From CAMLHP01 sp035712285 (GTDB taxonomy: Bacteria > Gemmatimonadota > Gemmatimonadetes > Gemmatimonadales > GWC2-71-9): 64,000 bases of DNA. The stretch is taken from assembly GCA_035712285.1 (NCBI GenBank), contig DASTBA010000101.1:5756-69755 (forward strand). Reading direction: 5' to 3'. Of this stretch, positions 8,552-17,905 are shown piece by piece. The notes under the pieces were generated by a model. The model was given only the letters and a program-made list of their open reading frames with translations, had not been told where the DNA came from and searched no databases. Every line of letters starts with the position of its first letter. Within the stretch, counting starts at the first letter, position 1. Made by a program: the position numbers and the translations under genes.

Positions 8552-9757
8552 ATGATTTTCGAGCTGGAAGAAAACGGCGCGCAGAATGCGCGGATGAAGG
8601 TGGTCGGCGTCGGCGGCGGTGGCGGGAACGCCGTCAACCGGATGATCGAGGAAGGCCTGCAGGGGGTCGAGTTCATCTCGGTCAACACCGATTCGCAGGC
8701 GCTGCAGAACTCCCGGTCCGACGTGAAGGTGCAGATCGGCAAGAAGCTGACCCGCGGCCTGGGCGCCGGGGCGCGGCCCGAGATCGGCCGCCAGGCGATC
8801 GAGGAGAACCGCGACGATATCACGCCCCACGTCCATGGCGCCGACATGGTGTTCGTCACCTGCGGCATGGGCGGCGGCACCGGCACGGGCGCGGCGCCTG
8901 TGATCGCGCAACTCGCCCGGGAGGCGGGGGCGCTCACCGTCGGCATCGTGACCAAGCCGTTCCTCTTCGAGGGCCGCAAGCGGATGCGGCAGGCGGAGAC
9001 CGGCATCAGCGAGATGCGCAAGAGCGTGGACACGATGATCGTCGTGCCCAACGAGCGCCTGCTCGCCGTGGTGGGGAAGGGCATCCCCTTCCAGGATGCG
9101 CTCAAGAAGGCGGATGAAGTACTGCTGCACGCCACCCAGGGCATCGCGAGCCTCATCACCGCCACCGGCATCATCAACGTGGATTTCGCCGACGTGCGGA
9201 CCGTGATGCAGAACGGCGGCGCCGCCCTCATGGGCACCGGCATCGGCCGGGGCGAGACCCGGGCCCTCGAAGCGGCGCAGCAGGCGATCTCCAGCCCGCT
9301 GCTCGACAACGTCTCGATCGCCGGCGCCACCGGGGTCCTGATCAACATCATCGGCGGCGACGATCTCACCCTGGGCGAGGTCACCCAGATCAACGACATC
9401 ATCCACGACGCGGTGGGCGACGAGGCGGAGATCATCTTCGGCGCCGGCCGGGACGCGGCGATGCACGGCGAGGTGCGGGTAACGGTGATCGCCACCGGCT
9501 TCGACCGGGCGGTGACCGGTGCGGATCAGCCGGCGGCGGTGCGGAACGGGACCACCAGCGTCCTGCAGTTCCCGGGCACTGGCACAAAGCGTGCTTCCGG
9601 TGCGACATTGCAGACCCCGGCCGCCGGAATCCCTCGGGCGATGCCGCGCCCGCCGGCGGCCGGTGCAGGACCGGGAAGTGCTTCGAGCGGTGCGGGTTCC
9701 AGCGGCGACATGCCGGAGATGGAAATCCCGACCTTCATCCGCAGACAGATGGATTGA
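8552..9757 (+). CDS. ftsZ: Cell division GTPase FtsZ
   Basis: FtsZ is the tubulin-like GTPase that forms the cytokinetic ring. The start is the ATG at 8552, preceded by a purine-rich AAGGGGAC ribosome-binding site. The open frame extends upstream through ftsA, but that part is a shadow. The 401-residue product has GVGGGGGNAVNRM near 19-31 and the GTP-binding signature GGGTGTG at 107-113. The globular domain is followed by a Pro/Gly/Ala-rich linker (about 325-385) and the C-terminal peptide EIPTFIRRQ, which binds FtsA. It is full length and typical. Confidence 0.98.
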   Translation: MIFELEENGAQNARMKVVGVGGGGGNAVNRMIEEGLQGVEFISVNTDSQALQNSRSDVKVQIGKKLTRGLGAGARPEIGRQAIEENRDDITPHVHGADMVFVTCGMGGGTGTGAAPVIAQLAREAGALTVGIVTKPFLFEGRKRMRQAETGISEMRKSVDTMIVVPNERLLAVVGKGIPFQDALKKADEVLLHATQGIASLITATGIINVDFADVRTVMQNGGAALMGTGIGRGETRALEAAQQAISSPLLDNVSIAGATGVLINIIGGDDLTLGEVTQINDIIHDAVGDEAEIIFGAGRDAAMHGEVRVTVIATGFDRAVTGADQPAAVRNGTTSVLQFPGTGTKRASGATLQTPAAGIPRAMPRPPAAGAGPGSASSGAGSSGDMPEMEIPTFIRRQMD

Positions 9758-9759
9758 GC

Positions 9760-11028
9760 ATGCGATCGAGCAGACTGGCCGCCGTGGCGGTCTTCACGGC
9801 GGCCGCGTATTTCGCGGCAACGGGGGCATGGCCCTGGCGGCGGCTTTCCGAGCCGGCCACGCCGCTCGCCACCGCTACCCGGGTGGCCCCCACCCACCGC
9901 ACCCTCGCCGACACCTTGCAGCGCGGCGAGACCCTGTCCGAGCTGCTCGAGCGGCACAACGTGGTCGGCCTTGACCTCGCCAGTCTCACGTCGGCCCTCG
10001 ACCCCCGCCGCCTCCGGGCCGGCCTGATCTTCAATTTCCGTCGTCCGGTGGCGGACTCGGTTCCCGACCGCGTCACCGTCCGTACCAGCCCCGAGCAACT
10101 CGTCCGGTTCACCCGCGTGGCGAATGCCTGGTCCGCGGATGTGGAGCCGATCGCCTGGCGCCCGGAAGTGATCCGGGTCGAGGGCGACATCCAGAACTCG
10201 CTCTACGAGGCACTGGATCGCCAGATTCCCGATTCCGAACTTGCCGGCCCTGAGCGCGAGCGCCTGGCCTGGGCGCTGGCCGACGTGTTTGCGTGGGAGG
10301 TGGACTTCTCCCGCGACATCCGGGCCGGCGACCATTTCACCGTGGCGCTGGAACGGCTGGTCTCGGATGCGGGGGAAGTGCGCTTCGGCCGGGTCCTGGC
10401 CAGCGATCTCTCGGTGGACTCCCGCCACTACACGGCGTTCCGCTTCGAGCAGGCGGGGAGCGTCTCGTTCTTCGACAAGGACGGCAACTCGCTCAAGCGG
10501 GCATTCCTGCGGGCTCCGGTCGAGTTCCGCCGCATCTCGTCCAATTTCACGAGCGCGCGGTTTCATCCGGTGCTGGGCTACACCCGGAAGCATGAGGGCA
10601 CCGACTACGCGGCGGCAACCGGCACACCGGTCATGGCAGCGGGAGACGGGACGGTCATCCGGGCCGGCCGGGCCGGCGGGTACGGTAACCTGATCGAGAT
10701 CCGCCACCGGAGCGGGATCACGACTCGCTATGGACACCTGAGCCGCATCCTCACGCACGCCGGGGCGCACGTGAGCCAGGGGCAGGTCATCGGGAAGGTG
10801 GGCCAGACCGGTCTCGCCACGGGACCCCATCTTCATTACGAGTTCCGCGTGAACGGCGTCGCGAAGGATTCACGCCGGGTGGACCTTGGCAACGGTGCCC
10901 CGGTCGCCCGGGCGGACCGCGCGGCCTTCAACACCGACCGCGACAGTCTCGCGGCCATCCTGTACGGCCAGCCGGTGCCGCCGGCGCGGCTCATGGCGGC
11001 CAACAAGAGTGCCGGCTCCACGAGCTGA
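9760..11028 (+). CDS. Membrane-anchored M23 family metallopeptidase (putative peptidoglycan DD-endopeptidase or activator)
   Basis: This is an envelope protein with a C-terminal M23 (LytM-type) peptidase domain. I chose the ATG at 9760, two bases after the ftsZ stop; a TTG two codons earlier is possible. An N-terminal membrane anchor or signal (about residues 6-24) is followed by a LysM/OapA-like segment (LADTLQRGETLSELL) and a mixed alpha/beta middle region. The M23 zinc ligands appear intact: His278 and Asp282 (H-E-G-T-D) and His357-x-His359 (HLHYEF), so it may be an active hydrolase and not merely an EnvC-type activator. Its place directly after ftsZ suggests septal wall splitting, which is inference. 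Confidence 0.9.
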   Translation: MRSSRLAAVAVFTAAAYFAATGAWPWRRLSEPATPLATATRVAPTHRTLADTLQRGETLSELLERHNVVGLDLASLTSALDPRRLRAGLIFNFRRPVADSVPDRVTVRTSPEQLVRFTRVANAWSADVEPIAWRPEVIRVEGDIQNSLYEALDRQIPDSELAGPERERLAWALADVFAWEVDFSRDIRAGDHFTVALERLVSDAGEVRFGRVLASDLSVDSRHYTAFRFEQAGSVSFFDKDGNSLKRAFLRAPVEFRRISSNFTSARFHPVLGYTRKHEGTDYAAATGTPVMAAGDGTVIRAGRAGGYGNLIEIRHRSGITTRYGHLSRILTHAGAHVSQGQVIGKVGQTGLATGPHLHYEFRVNGVAKDSRRVDLGNGAPVARADRAAFNTDRDSLAAILYGQPVPPARLMAANKSAGSTS

Positions 11029-11062
11029 CCTGCACGCCGGGTGACGGTCCGCGCCGTACCCG

Positions 11063-12868
11063 ATGATCTACCTCCTCCTTGCCATCCTCACCGGGTTCGC
11101 GCTTGCGGCGCTGACCTATCTGGTGCTGGAACGCAACGGCCGCCCCGTGGCCGGGCCCCTGCTTGCCCGCGGCATCGCCTGGTCGGCGCTCATCCTTCTC
11201 CTTCTCAACGCCTCATTCCCGTACGCCGGCCGGCGCCCGGCGCCGATCGTGCTGCTCGACGCTTCCCTCAGCATGACCGCCGCCGGCGGACACTGGCAGG
11301 CAGCCCGCGACTCGGCGCGCCGGACGGGCGAGGTGCGCTTCTTCGGTGATTCGCGCCCGGGAGCCGACACGCTCCCGGATCGGGGCCGCTCCGCGCTCCT
11401 GCCGGATCTCACGGCCGCCGCCGCGTCGAACCGGCCGGTTGTCGTCTATACCGATGGCGAACTCGACGACAGCCCCGACCTGCCGCCCGACCTGCTGGAT
11501 CGCGTGCGCGTCCAGGTCTTCGCGCGGGATTCGGTGCCCGACTATGCCGTCACCATGGTCCAGGCCCCGGACCGGGTAGCGAGCGGCGATACCATTCCGC
11601 TCACGGTCGAGCTGCGCTCGCTGCGCGGAGCACCGGCACGTGACCTGAAACTGGATGTCACCATCGGGCGCAACACGCTCACCACGAGGCGAGTGCCGGT
11701 CGCGGCCAGCGGAGTGGCCCACCTGGTGGTGCCCGTGGTGACGCGAGGGCTGCCGCCCGGCGCCCATCTTCTCGAGGTGCGCATCGCGGATGCCGCGGAC
11801 GCCGAGCCACGGACCGATTCGCGGCTGGTGCTCGTGCAGGTCACCGGTACGCCGGGAATCGTGCTGGTCGCGGCGCCCGCGGACTGGGACTCGCGCGCGC
11901 TGTACCGCACCCTCCGCGACGTGGCGCGGCTGCCGGTGCGTGGTTACGTGCAACTGGCCGCCGGGCGCTTCCGGTCCATGCAGGATCTCTCGGTGGCGAG
12001 TGAAGAGACCGTGCGCCGCGCCGCACGGGGCGCCGACCTGCTCATCCTCAAGGGGCGGGCTGGTGATCTTGCACGCAGCGCCCGGAACCGGGGCATCTGG
12101 CTCTGGCCATCGGGAGAGGATGGCCGGACCATGGTGCCGGGTGACTGGTACGTCTCTCCCGGAGGCGCCTCGCCCGTGAGTGGCGCATTCCTTGGCCTGC
12201 CGCTGGATTCATTCCCGCCGCTCACCGCAGCGGCTGCGGGCATGGACGCCCGATCCACCGACTGGGTGGCCCTGCAGGGGCGGAACCGCCGGCGAGGCCC
12301 GGTGATTCCCCTTGTCACTGGACGTACCGAGGGAAATCGCCGCGCGGTTGTGGTGGCGGCGGACGGCTTCTGGCGCTGGGCATTCCGCGGTGGCGAAAGC
12401 GAGCAGGCCTATCGCTCCTGGGTTGCCACCACGGTGAGCTGGCTTCTGGCCGCACCGGATACCGCCGTGGGCGTCGCACGAGCGACTCGGCCGGTGGTGC
12501 AGCAGGGGACTCCCGTGGTCTTCGAATGGACCGGTGGAGGTACCCCGCACGATGTGCCCGTGATGCTCACCAGCGACAGCGCGCGCGAGACCGACACCCT
12601 CCGCTTCGCGGCCGGCGGCCGGGCGGCGGTCTGGCTCCGTCCCGGCGCCTGGTCGTATCGCCTGGCCGACGGTGGCGCCGGGGTGGTCGCGGTGGAGACG
12701 TACAGCGACGAATTCCTCCCCCGGTCCGCCGCCCTCCGCTCGCAGCCTGCCCGCAGCACGCCGGTTCCCGGCCGGACCGGCGTACGCGACTGGGCATGGC
12801 TCTTCGGCGTGGCCATTCTTGCTTTTGCGCTTGAATGGTGGTGGCGCAGGCGTCTCGGCCTGCGATAG
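11063..12868 (+). CDS. Membrane protein with von Willebrand A-like and amidotransferase-like regions
   Basis: No precise family was recognised. The 601-residue product has two N-terminal hydrophobic segments (about 1-22 and 38-54), as in BatA/aerotolerance-type proteins. A VWA-like core follows, with D66-x-S68-x-S70 resembling a MIDAS motif and T130-D131-G132 as a second piece; the domain is short and may be degenerate. An Ig-like beta region (about 175-265) and a segment resembling class I glutamine amidotransferase-like folds (about 270-480) come next. A last membrane helix (WAWLFGVAILAFALEWW) and a basic tail end the protein. It sits between the M23 peptidase and ftsY. An envelope role is a guess. 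Confidence 0.75.
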   Translation: MIYLLLAILTGFALAALTYLVLERNGRPVAGPLLARGIAWSALILLLLNASFPYAGRRPAPIVLLDASLSMTAAGGHWQAARDSARRTGEVRFFGDSRPGADTLPDRGRSALLPDLTAAAASNRPVVVYTDGELDDSPDLPPDLLDRVRVQVFARDSVPDYAVTMVQAPDRVASGDTIPLTVELRSLRGAPARDLKLDVTIGRNTLTTRRVPVAASGVAHLVVPVVTRGLPPGAHLLEVRIADAADAEPRTDSRLVLVQVTGTPGIVLVAAPADWDSRALYRTLRDVARLPVRGYVQLAAGRFRSMQDLSVASEETVRRAARGADLLILKGRAGDLARSARNRGIWLWPSGEDGRTMVPGDWYVSPGGASPVSGAFLGLPLDSFPPLTAAAAGMDARSTDWVALQGRNRRRGPVIPLVTGRTEGNRRAVVVAADGFWRWAFRGGESEQAYRSWVATTVSWLLAAPDTAVGVARATRPVVQQGTPVVFEWTGGGTPHDVPVMLTSDSARETDTLRFAAGGRAAVWLRPGAWSYRLADGGAGVVAVETYSDEFLPRSAALRSQPARSTPVPGRTGVRDWAWLFGVAILAFALEWWWRRRLGLR

Positions 12869-12945
12869 TTCCCCGGGGTGCCCAAACCGCGGGGCTCCCG
12901 CTTACTTCCTTCCCGAGTCACCATCGCCCTGAACCTGGAGTGCGC

Positions 12946-13875
12946 ATGACCGCCGGACGTGTCGGCGAGAAGAAGCTGTCGGTGTGGCAGCGGATCAAGC
13001 GGTTCGCCATGACCGACGTGGGCGCGCTGGTCCGCGGGCTCAGGCAGGATGACCTGGAGCAGATCGAGCGGATCCTGCTCGAGGCCGACTTCGGTGTTCC
13101 GGCCACACTGGAACTCACGGAGGAGCTGGAGCACCTCGTCCGCGACGGCCAGGTCCGGACCGATGCCGACCTGCGCGAGCGGCTGGTGACCCGCCTGGCG
13201 GCGATGCTCTCGTCATCCGGTGATCCGGGGGCGATCACCCGCGCGGCGCCGGGTCCCACGGTGGTGCTCGTGATGGGCGTGAACGGGGTGGGGAAGACCA
13301 CCACGGTGGCCAAGCTCGCGCGCCGCCTGAGCCGGGAGGGCCGAAGCGTGCTGCTGGCGGCGGCGGATACCTACCGGGCCGGTGCCATCGCCCAGCTGGA
13401 AATCTGGGCTGGACGGCTGGGGTTGCCCTGCGTGAGCGGCGCGCCGGGTGGAGACCCGGCGGCGGTGCTGTTCGACGCCGTGGATGCCGCGGCGGCGCGT
13501 GGCGCAGACACCGTGCTGGTGGATACCGCCGGCCGGCTGCACACGCAGGAGGGCCTGATGGAGGAACTCCGGAAGGTGGCGCGGGTTGCGAGCCGCCGGG
13601 TGGAGGGCGCACCGCACGAGACCCTCCTGGTCCTGGACGGCACCGTGGGCCAGAATGCCATCCAGCAGGGCCGCCTCTTCTCGCAGGTCGTGGTTCCGAC
13701 CGGCATCATCGTGACGAAGCTGGATGGCAGTGCCCGCGGCGGCGCGGTGGCAGCCCTGCGCCGCGAGCTCGGCTTGCCCATCCGGTTCCTGGGCACCGGC
13801 GAGGGGATGGACGATCTCGAACCGTTCGACGCGCGGCGATTCGCCGAATCGCTGCTCGGCGACGGAGCGCCCTGA
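12946..13875 (+). CDS. ftsY: Signal recognition particle receptor FtsY
   Basis: FtsY is the SRP receptor GTPase that docks ribosome-SRP complexes at the membrane. The chosen ATG at 12946 follows a GGAG ribosome-binding site. An in-frame start at 12835 would overlap the preceding gene and add an unrelated leader. The 309-residue product starts almost directly with the N domain and lacks the long acidic A domain of E. coli FtsY. G-domain motifs are present: GVNGVGKTTT at 111-120 (G1), AADTYRAGA, DTAGRLHTQ (G3) and TKLDGSARGG (G4). Confidence 0.96.
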   Translation: MTAGRVGEKKLSVWQRIKRFAMTDVGALVRGLRQDDLEQIERILLEADFGVPATLELTEELEHLVRDGQVRTDADLRERLVTRLAAMLSSSGDPGAITRAAPGPTVVLVMGVNGVGKTTTVAKLARRLSREGRSVLLAAADTYRAGAIAQLEIWAGRLGLPCVSGAPGGDPAAVLFDAVDAAAARGADTVLVDTAGRLHTQEGLMEELRKVARVASRRVEGAPHETLLVLDGTVGQNAIQQGRLFSQVVVPTGIIVTKLDGSARGGAVAALRRELGLPIRFLGTGEGMDDLEPFDARRFAESLLGDGAP

Positions 13876-13891
13876 CCGGAGCCACCGCGCC

Positions 13892-15961
13892 GTGCCCCAG
13901 CTCCGGCTCGATACCCCGGTCAAGTTCCTGAAGGGTGTCGGCGAGCGGCGCGCCGAAGCCCTCGCCCGGCTCGGCATCACCACCGCCGGGGATCTGCTCT
14001 ACCACGTGCCGCACCGGTACGTGGATGCGTCGAGTGTCACTCCCATGGTCCGTGCCCGCGTGGGTGACGACGTGGCCTGCGTCGGCGTGGTGGTCTCCAA
14101 GGCCGTCTCGCCGACCCGCAAGGGACTCCGCATCTTCAGCGCCATCCTCAAGGACAGCTCGGGCCTGCTGGAATGCGTCTGGCCCGGGCAGGCCTTCCTC
14201 GACCGGAGCATCAGGCCGGGCCAGACCCTGCTCGTGGCCGGCCCCATTCGCTTCTATCACGGCCGCCAGATGGCGCCGCGAGAATTCGTGGTGCTGGCCG
14301 ATGCGAACGGATCCGCCGAGCTCGATGCGGGGCGCGTCCTGCCGGTCTATCCCGCCACCGAGGGACTCTCGCACAAGGTGATCCGCGGGCTGGTGGACCG
14401 GCATCTGGATGCACTGCTTTCCCTGGTGACGGACACCCTGCCCGTCGCGCTGCAGCGGGCCACCGGCGTACCGCCGCTCATTGATGCCTTGCGCATGGTG
14501 CATCGGCCGGCCAGCACGGGAGACGCCGAGCGGGGGCGAAAGCGGCTGGCGCTCGATGAGCTGCTGGACCTGCAGCTCACGCTCTCCCGCGCCCGGGCAC
14601 TGGCGCGCCGCGAGCGGGCCGGCGGGCTGCGCTTCACGCTCCATCGGACGCTCACGAGCCGGCTGCGCGCGGCGCTTCCCTTCGAGCTCACGCACGACCA
14701 GCGGCGGGCGCTGGGCGAAATCGTGGACGACATGGCCTCGCCCGATCGCATGCATCGCCTCCTGATGGGTGACGTGGGCACCGGCAAGACGGTGGTCGCC
14801 CTCTTCGCGATGCTGCTGGCCCTGGAGAACGACTGCCAGGCGGCGCTGATGGCCCCGACTGAGCTGCTGGCGGAACAGCACGTCGCCACACTCACGGCGC
14901 TGCTTGCTCCGCTGGAGATCGTGCCTGAACTCCTGCTGGGTCGGCTCACGACGTCAGCCAAGAGTTCAGCCCGGCGGCGGCTTGCATCCGGGTCGGCCCG
15001 CCTGGTGGTGGGGACGCACGCACTTTTCCAGGGGGATGTGGCGTTCCATCGTCTCGGGCTCGTGGTGATTGACGAGCAGCATCGCTTCGGCGTGGAGCAG
15101 CGGGCGGCGCTGATCGGCAAGGGGGCAGCCCCCGACGTGCTGCTGCTGTCGGCCACGCCGATTCCGCGCTCTCTGGCGCTCACGCAGTTCGGCGACCTCG
15201 ATGTCTCGATCCTGCGCGAGCGCCCCCCGGGCCGGGGCCCGGTGCGGACGGCGATCCGGACGCCGGAGCAGCGGGCCCGGGTCTTCGAGTTCGTGCGCGA
15301 CGCGTGCGAGGCAGGCCGGCAGGCGTATGTCGTCCTGCCGGTGATCGAGGAGTCGGAGCGGGCCGACCTGCGCGCCGCGACCACCATGGCGGAGCGGCTT
15401 CAGGAACAGTGGCCCGACCTGACCGTGGGGCTGGTGCATGGCCGCCTGAAGGCGGACGAGCGCGACCGCGTGATGCGCCGCTTCCGGGCCAGCGAGGTGC
15501 AGGTACTGGTGGCCACCACCGTCATCGAAGTGGGTCTCGACGTTCCCAATGCCAGCATCATGGTGATCGAGCATCCGGAGCGTTTCGGCCTTGCGCAGCT
15601 GCACCAGCTTCGTGGCCGGGTCGGGCGCGGGGGAGCGGAGAGCTACTGCATCCTGCTGGCGGAGCATCATGGGCGGGAGCGGCTCGATGCCTTTGCCCGG
15701 ACCGAGGACGGATTCCGCATCGCCGAGCTGGACCTCGCCGAGCGGGGGCTCGGCGACCTGATCGGCACCCGGCAGTCGGGCGGGTTTGCCGTGCGCTTTG
15801 CGCGGCTGCCGGAGGACGAGGCACTGCTGCAGCAGGCGCGCGCCTGTGCGGAGCAATTGCTGGCCGACGATCCCGCCCTGGCACGGCCCGCCAGCCGCGA
15901 GCTCCGGGCCCGGGTACTGACGCGCTATCCGCGCGCCCTGGAATTCTTCCGCACCGGCTGA
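13892..15961 (+). CDS. recG: ATP-dependent DNA helicase RecG
   Basis: RecG is a monomeric SF2 helicase that remodels stalled forks and branched DNA. A GTG at 13892 gives 689 residues and a good family N-terminus. The open frame begins further upstream inside ftsY, but that part is a shadow. The wedge/OB region spans about 45-150. Helicase motifs are Walker A GDVGTGKT at 293-300, the DEQH box with the following RFGVEQR typical of RecG, SATPIPRSLAL (motif III) and the late TRG-like region with HQLRGRVGRG (motif VI). It is full length and follows ftsY by 16 bases. Confidence 0.96.
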   Translation: MPQLRLDTPVKFLKGVGERRAEALARLGITTAGDLLYHVPHRYVDASSVTPMVRARVGDDVACVGVVVSKAVSPTRKGLRIFSAILKDSSGLLECVWPGQAFLDRSIRPGQTLLVAGPIRFYHGRQMAPREFVVLADANGSAELDAGRVLPVYPATEGLSHKVIRGLVDRHLDALLSLVTDTLPVALQRATGVPPLIDALRMVHRPASTGDAERGRKRLALDELLDLQLTLSRARALARRERAGGLRFTLHRTLTSRLRAALPFELTHDQRRALGEIVDDMASPDRMHRLLMGDVGTGKTVVALFAMLLALENDCQAALMAPTELLAEQHVATLTALLAPLEIVPELLLGRLTTSAKSSARRRLASGSARLVVGTHALFQGDVAFHRLGLVVIDEQHRFGVEQRAALIGKGAAPDVLLLSATPIPRSLALTQFGDLDVSILRERPPGRGPVRTAIRTPEQRARVFEFVRDACEAGRQAYVVLPVIEESERADLRAATTMAERLQEQWPDLTVGLVHGRLKADERDRVMRRFRASEVQVLVATTVIEVGLDVPNASIMVIEHPERFGLAQLHQLRGRVGRGGAESYCILLAEHHGRERLDAFARTEDGFRIAELDLAERGLGDLIGTRQSGGFAVRFARLPEDEALLQQARACAEQLLADDPALARPASRELRARVLTRYPRALEFFRTG

Positions 15962-16003
15962 CGAGGGCCGGTTACGTCAACGCTCAAGCGCAAGGAGCCC
16001 GGC

Positions 16004-16363
16004 ATGGAAACGACATCTGCCTCAGGGAGCGGTCTCATCAGGGCGACCCTTACCGGAACGGTGCTGCAGGTGCTGATGGTGGTGACCGGCCACTGGGTCA
16101 TGGCGGTGCAGAACCTGTTCGGCGTGCTCGGCACGGTGCTGGCCGTGGTGACGGGATTCCTGTTCGGCAAGTGGTCCAGCCGCGCAAACCGCCTGGGAGC
16201 TGCCACCGGCGGCGCCATCGCCGGCAGCGTCAGCAGCCTGCTTGGCACGGTGGTCTCGTACGGGCTGCACGACATCCCGGGCAATATCATTGGCGTGGGT
16301 ACGCTGACCGGCATCGTCGCGGGTGCCATCGGTGGCGTGATCGGCTTTCGCAAGCCGGCCTGA
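16004..16363 (+). CDS. Small polytopic membrane protein of unknown function
   Basis: This 119-residue protein has four hydrophobic segments (about 14-32, 35-52, 64-86 and 92-115) rich in Gly and Ala, with short polar connections. An AAGGAG ribosome-binding site stands at the right distance from the ATG. I do not recognise a family; Gly-rich pairs of helices of this kind occur in glycine-zipper and small integral membrane proteins. The stop is one base from the stop of the convergent minus-strand gene, so there is no room for a conventional terminator between them. Confidence 0.7.
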   Translation: METTSASGSGLIRATLTGTVLQVLMVVTGHWVMAVQNLFGVLGTVLAVVTGFLFGKWSSRANRLGAATGGAIAGSVSSLLGTVVSYGLHDIPGNIIGVGTLTGIVAGAIGGVIGFRKPA

Positions 16364-16364
16364 T

Positions 16365-16820
16365 TCAGAAGCGGACCAGCAGCCCCAGCTCGGTGCGGTC
16401 GCTCCGGACCGCGACCTTGGGTTCGAACGGAATGTTGCCGGGCGGGTGCTTGGGACGGGCAAATTCCCAGACGAACATGACGGCCGCGCCCAGCGCGGCC
16501 GTTTCGCCACTGGCAAGCCAGAGACGGGCATGGCGGTCGAAGCGCAGTGATTCCTGGTAGAGCCGCTCGCTCTCGGGATCGGCATAGGCGCCGCCGTCGC
16601 CCAGCGCGCAGAGTGACTGGTCCTGGGTACAGCGGTCGGTGAGCTGGCCGAAGGCAGCATCGGCGGTGCGATGGGCGTCGGCGGCGGCGAGGTTCATGCC
16701 GACCGCGCCGGCCACGAGCAGCCATTTGCCGTACTTCACGAGCGGCGGGCTGCCCTGCGCCTCGGCCAGCCCGGGGCCGAGCAGGAGGAGCGCCGCAGCA
16801 ACACGAAGCATGCGCGTCAT
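16365..16820 (-). CDS. Secreted or membrane-associated small protein of unknown function
   Basis: This 151-residue product starts at 16820 with a clear signal peptide (basic start, then AAALLLLGPGLAEAQG). A hydrophobic segment (about 32-48), a polar region with two cysteines (TDRCTQDQSLC) and a second hydrophobic segment near 105-120 follow. It could be a small envelope protein with one or two membrane helices. Its start overlaps the stop of the upstream beta-propeller lipoprotein gene (ATGA on the minus strand), so the pair probably form one operon. No family was recognised. Confidence 0.65.
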   Translation of the reverse strand: MTRMLRVAAALLLLGPGLAEAQGSPPLVKYGKWLLVAGAVGMNLAAADAHRTADAAFGQLTDRCTQDQSLCALGDGGAYADPESERLYQESLRFDRHARLWLASGETAALGAAVMFVWEFARPKHPPGNIPFEPKVAVRSDRTELGLLVRF

Positions 16821-17893
16821 CGCGTGAACCGGTAAAGGTCGCCGTCGCCGCCGACGGCCACGAACCCGTCGGGCAGTTCCACGGGGGAGACGTCCACGGC
16901 GGGCCACACCCGCACGCGCCAGCGCTCGGTGCCGTCGCGGTTGAGGCCCCGGATGGCGCCATCGGCGCCGCCAAGCACGAGGTCGGGGCCGACCGGGACG
17001 ATGCCGGATGTCACCGGCCAGCCGAGCGTCGCCAGGACACGGACCGCGGGTGGATCTCCGCTCACGATCTGATACACGGTGCCGGTGCGGGTTGCCGCCC
17101 AGACGGTGTCGCCGGAGATCGCCACCGGGCCCAGCACCGGTGCATCGGTGGTCACGCGCCAGACGGTGCGCAGGGTGGCGGGGGCAATGGCCACGACGCT
17201 GGAATCCGAGAATCCGGCGACCAGGTGGTCGCCAAGTACCTGCCAGCCGGCAAGGGCCACGCCGTGGATGGGGCGCCGGGCAATGGTGCGTCCGGCGGTG
17301 GTCTCGAGCAGGATGAGCGAGTCCATGGTGGTGACCAGCATGCGGCCGGGCCCGGCGGCCGCCGGTGCCGTGCGCGAAGGTCCCGCGTACCGCCGCCACC
17401 GGACGCGGCCGGTGGCGGCATTGAGCGCCACCACCTCGTCGGTGCTGGTCATGCCCGCCACCATGTCGGCCACCAGGCCAAGCGGTGAACTCATCCTGCC
17501 GGTATTGGCGCGCCAGATCGTGCCCCCCGAGAGGGAGATGGCCTGCACGCGCCCCGAAGGCCGCCCGGTGGCGGCAAAGATCCGGGTCTCGTTCGCGAGG
17601 ACGCCACCCACGATGTCTCCCGGCAGGCGAGCGGTCCAGCGAACATCGCCGGAATCGCGGGAGACCGCCACCACGCGGCGATTCGAGGCCCCGATCAGGA
17701 CCAGCGACCGGGTCAGGGCGAGCGGCGCCCGCGCACCGCGGATGCCGTCCTGCCTCCATGTCTCCCCCGGCGCCTCGCCCGCGGCGGCGGGCGGGATCGG
17801 CGGCGGCGCCGGATGGAAGTTGATGCAGGCCGCGTTGACGGTCACCATTGCCACGGCTAGACTGCACCCTCCCGAACGCAACCTCACTCGCAT
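16817..17893 (-). CDS. PQQ-like beta-propeller repeat lipoprotein
   Basis: This 358-residue product resembles BamB and PQQ-repeat propellers. Repeated blades carry phrases such as V-V-A-V-S-R-D-S-G-D-V-R-W, VVALNAATGRVRW and RGLNRDGTERW. The start at 17893 gives a lipoprotein signal with basic residues, a hydrophobic core and Cys23 in V-N-A-A-C. Longer upstream starts would run into asnS. A BamB-like outer-membrane assembly role is possible, but many propeller lipoproteins have other jobs. It is divergent from asnS with only 12 bases between the start codons, and the asnS promoter lies inside this reading frame. Confidence 0.8.
   Translation of the reverse strand: MRVRLRSGGCSLAVAMVTVNAACINFHPAPPPIPPAAAGEAPGETWRQDGIRGARAPLALTRSLVLIGASNRRVVAVSRDSGDVRWTARLPGDIVGGVLANETRIFAATGRPSGRVQAISLSGGTIWRANTGRMSSPLGLVADMVAGMTSTDEVVALNAATGRVRWRRYAGPSRTAPAAAGPGRMLVTTMDSLILLETTAGRTIARRPIHGVALAGWQVLGDHLVAGFSDSSVVAIAPATLRTVWRVTTDAPVLGPVAISGDTVWAATRTGTVYQIVSGDPPAVRVLATLGWPVTSGIVPVGPDLVLGGADGAIRGLNRDGTERWRVRVWPAVDVSPVELPDGFVAVGGDGDLYRFTR
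17835..17863 (+). promoter_or_regulatory. Candidate sigma70-type promoter for asnS
   Basis: TTGACG (17835-17840) and TAGACT (17858-17863) are separated by exactly 17 bases. Transcription would start near 17870, giving a leader of about 35 bases to the asnS ATG at 17906. The elements lie inside the N-terminal coding part of the divergent lipoprotein gene. The same -10 hexamer and spacing recur ahead of the cobalamin riboswitch, which supports the call. Confidence 0.55.
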
Positions 17894-17905
17894 GACGGCA
17901 TCCGC

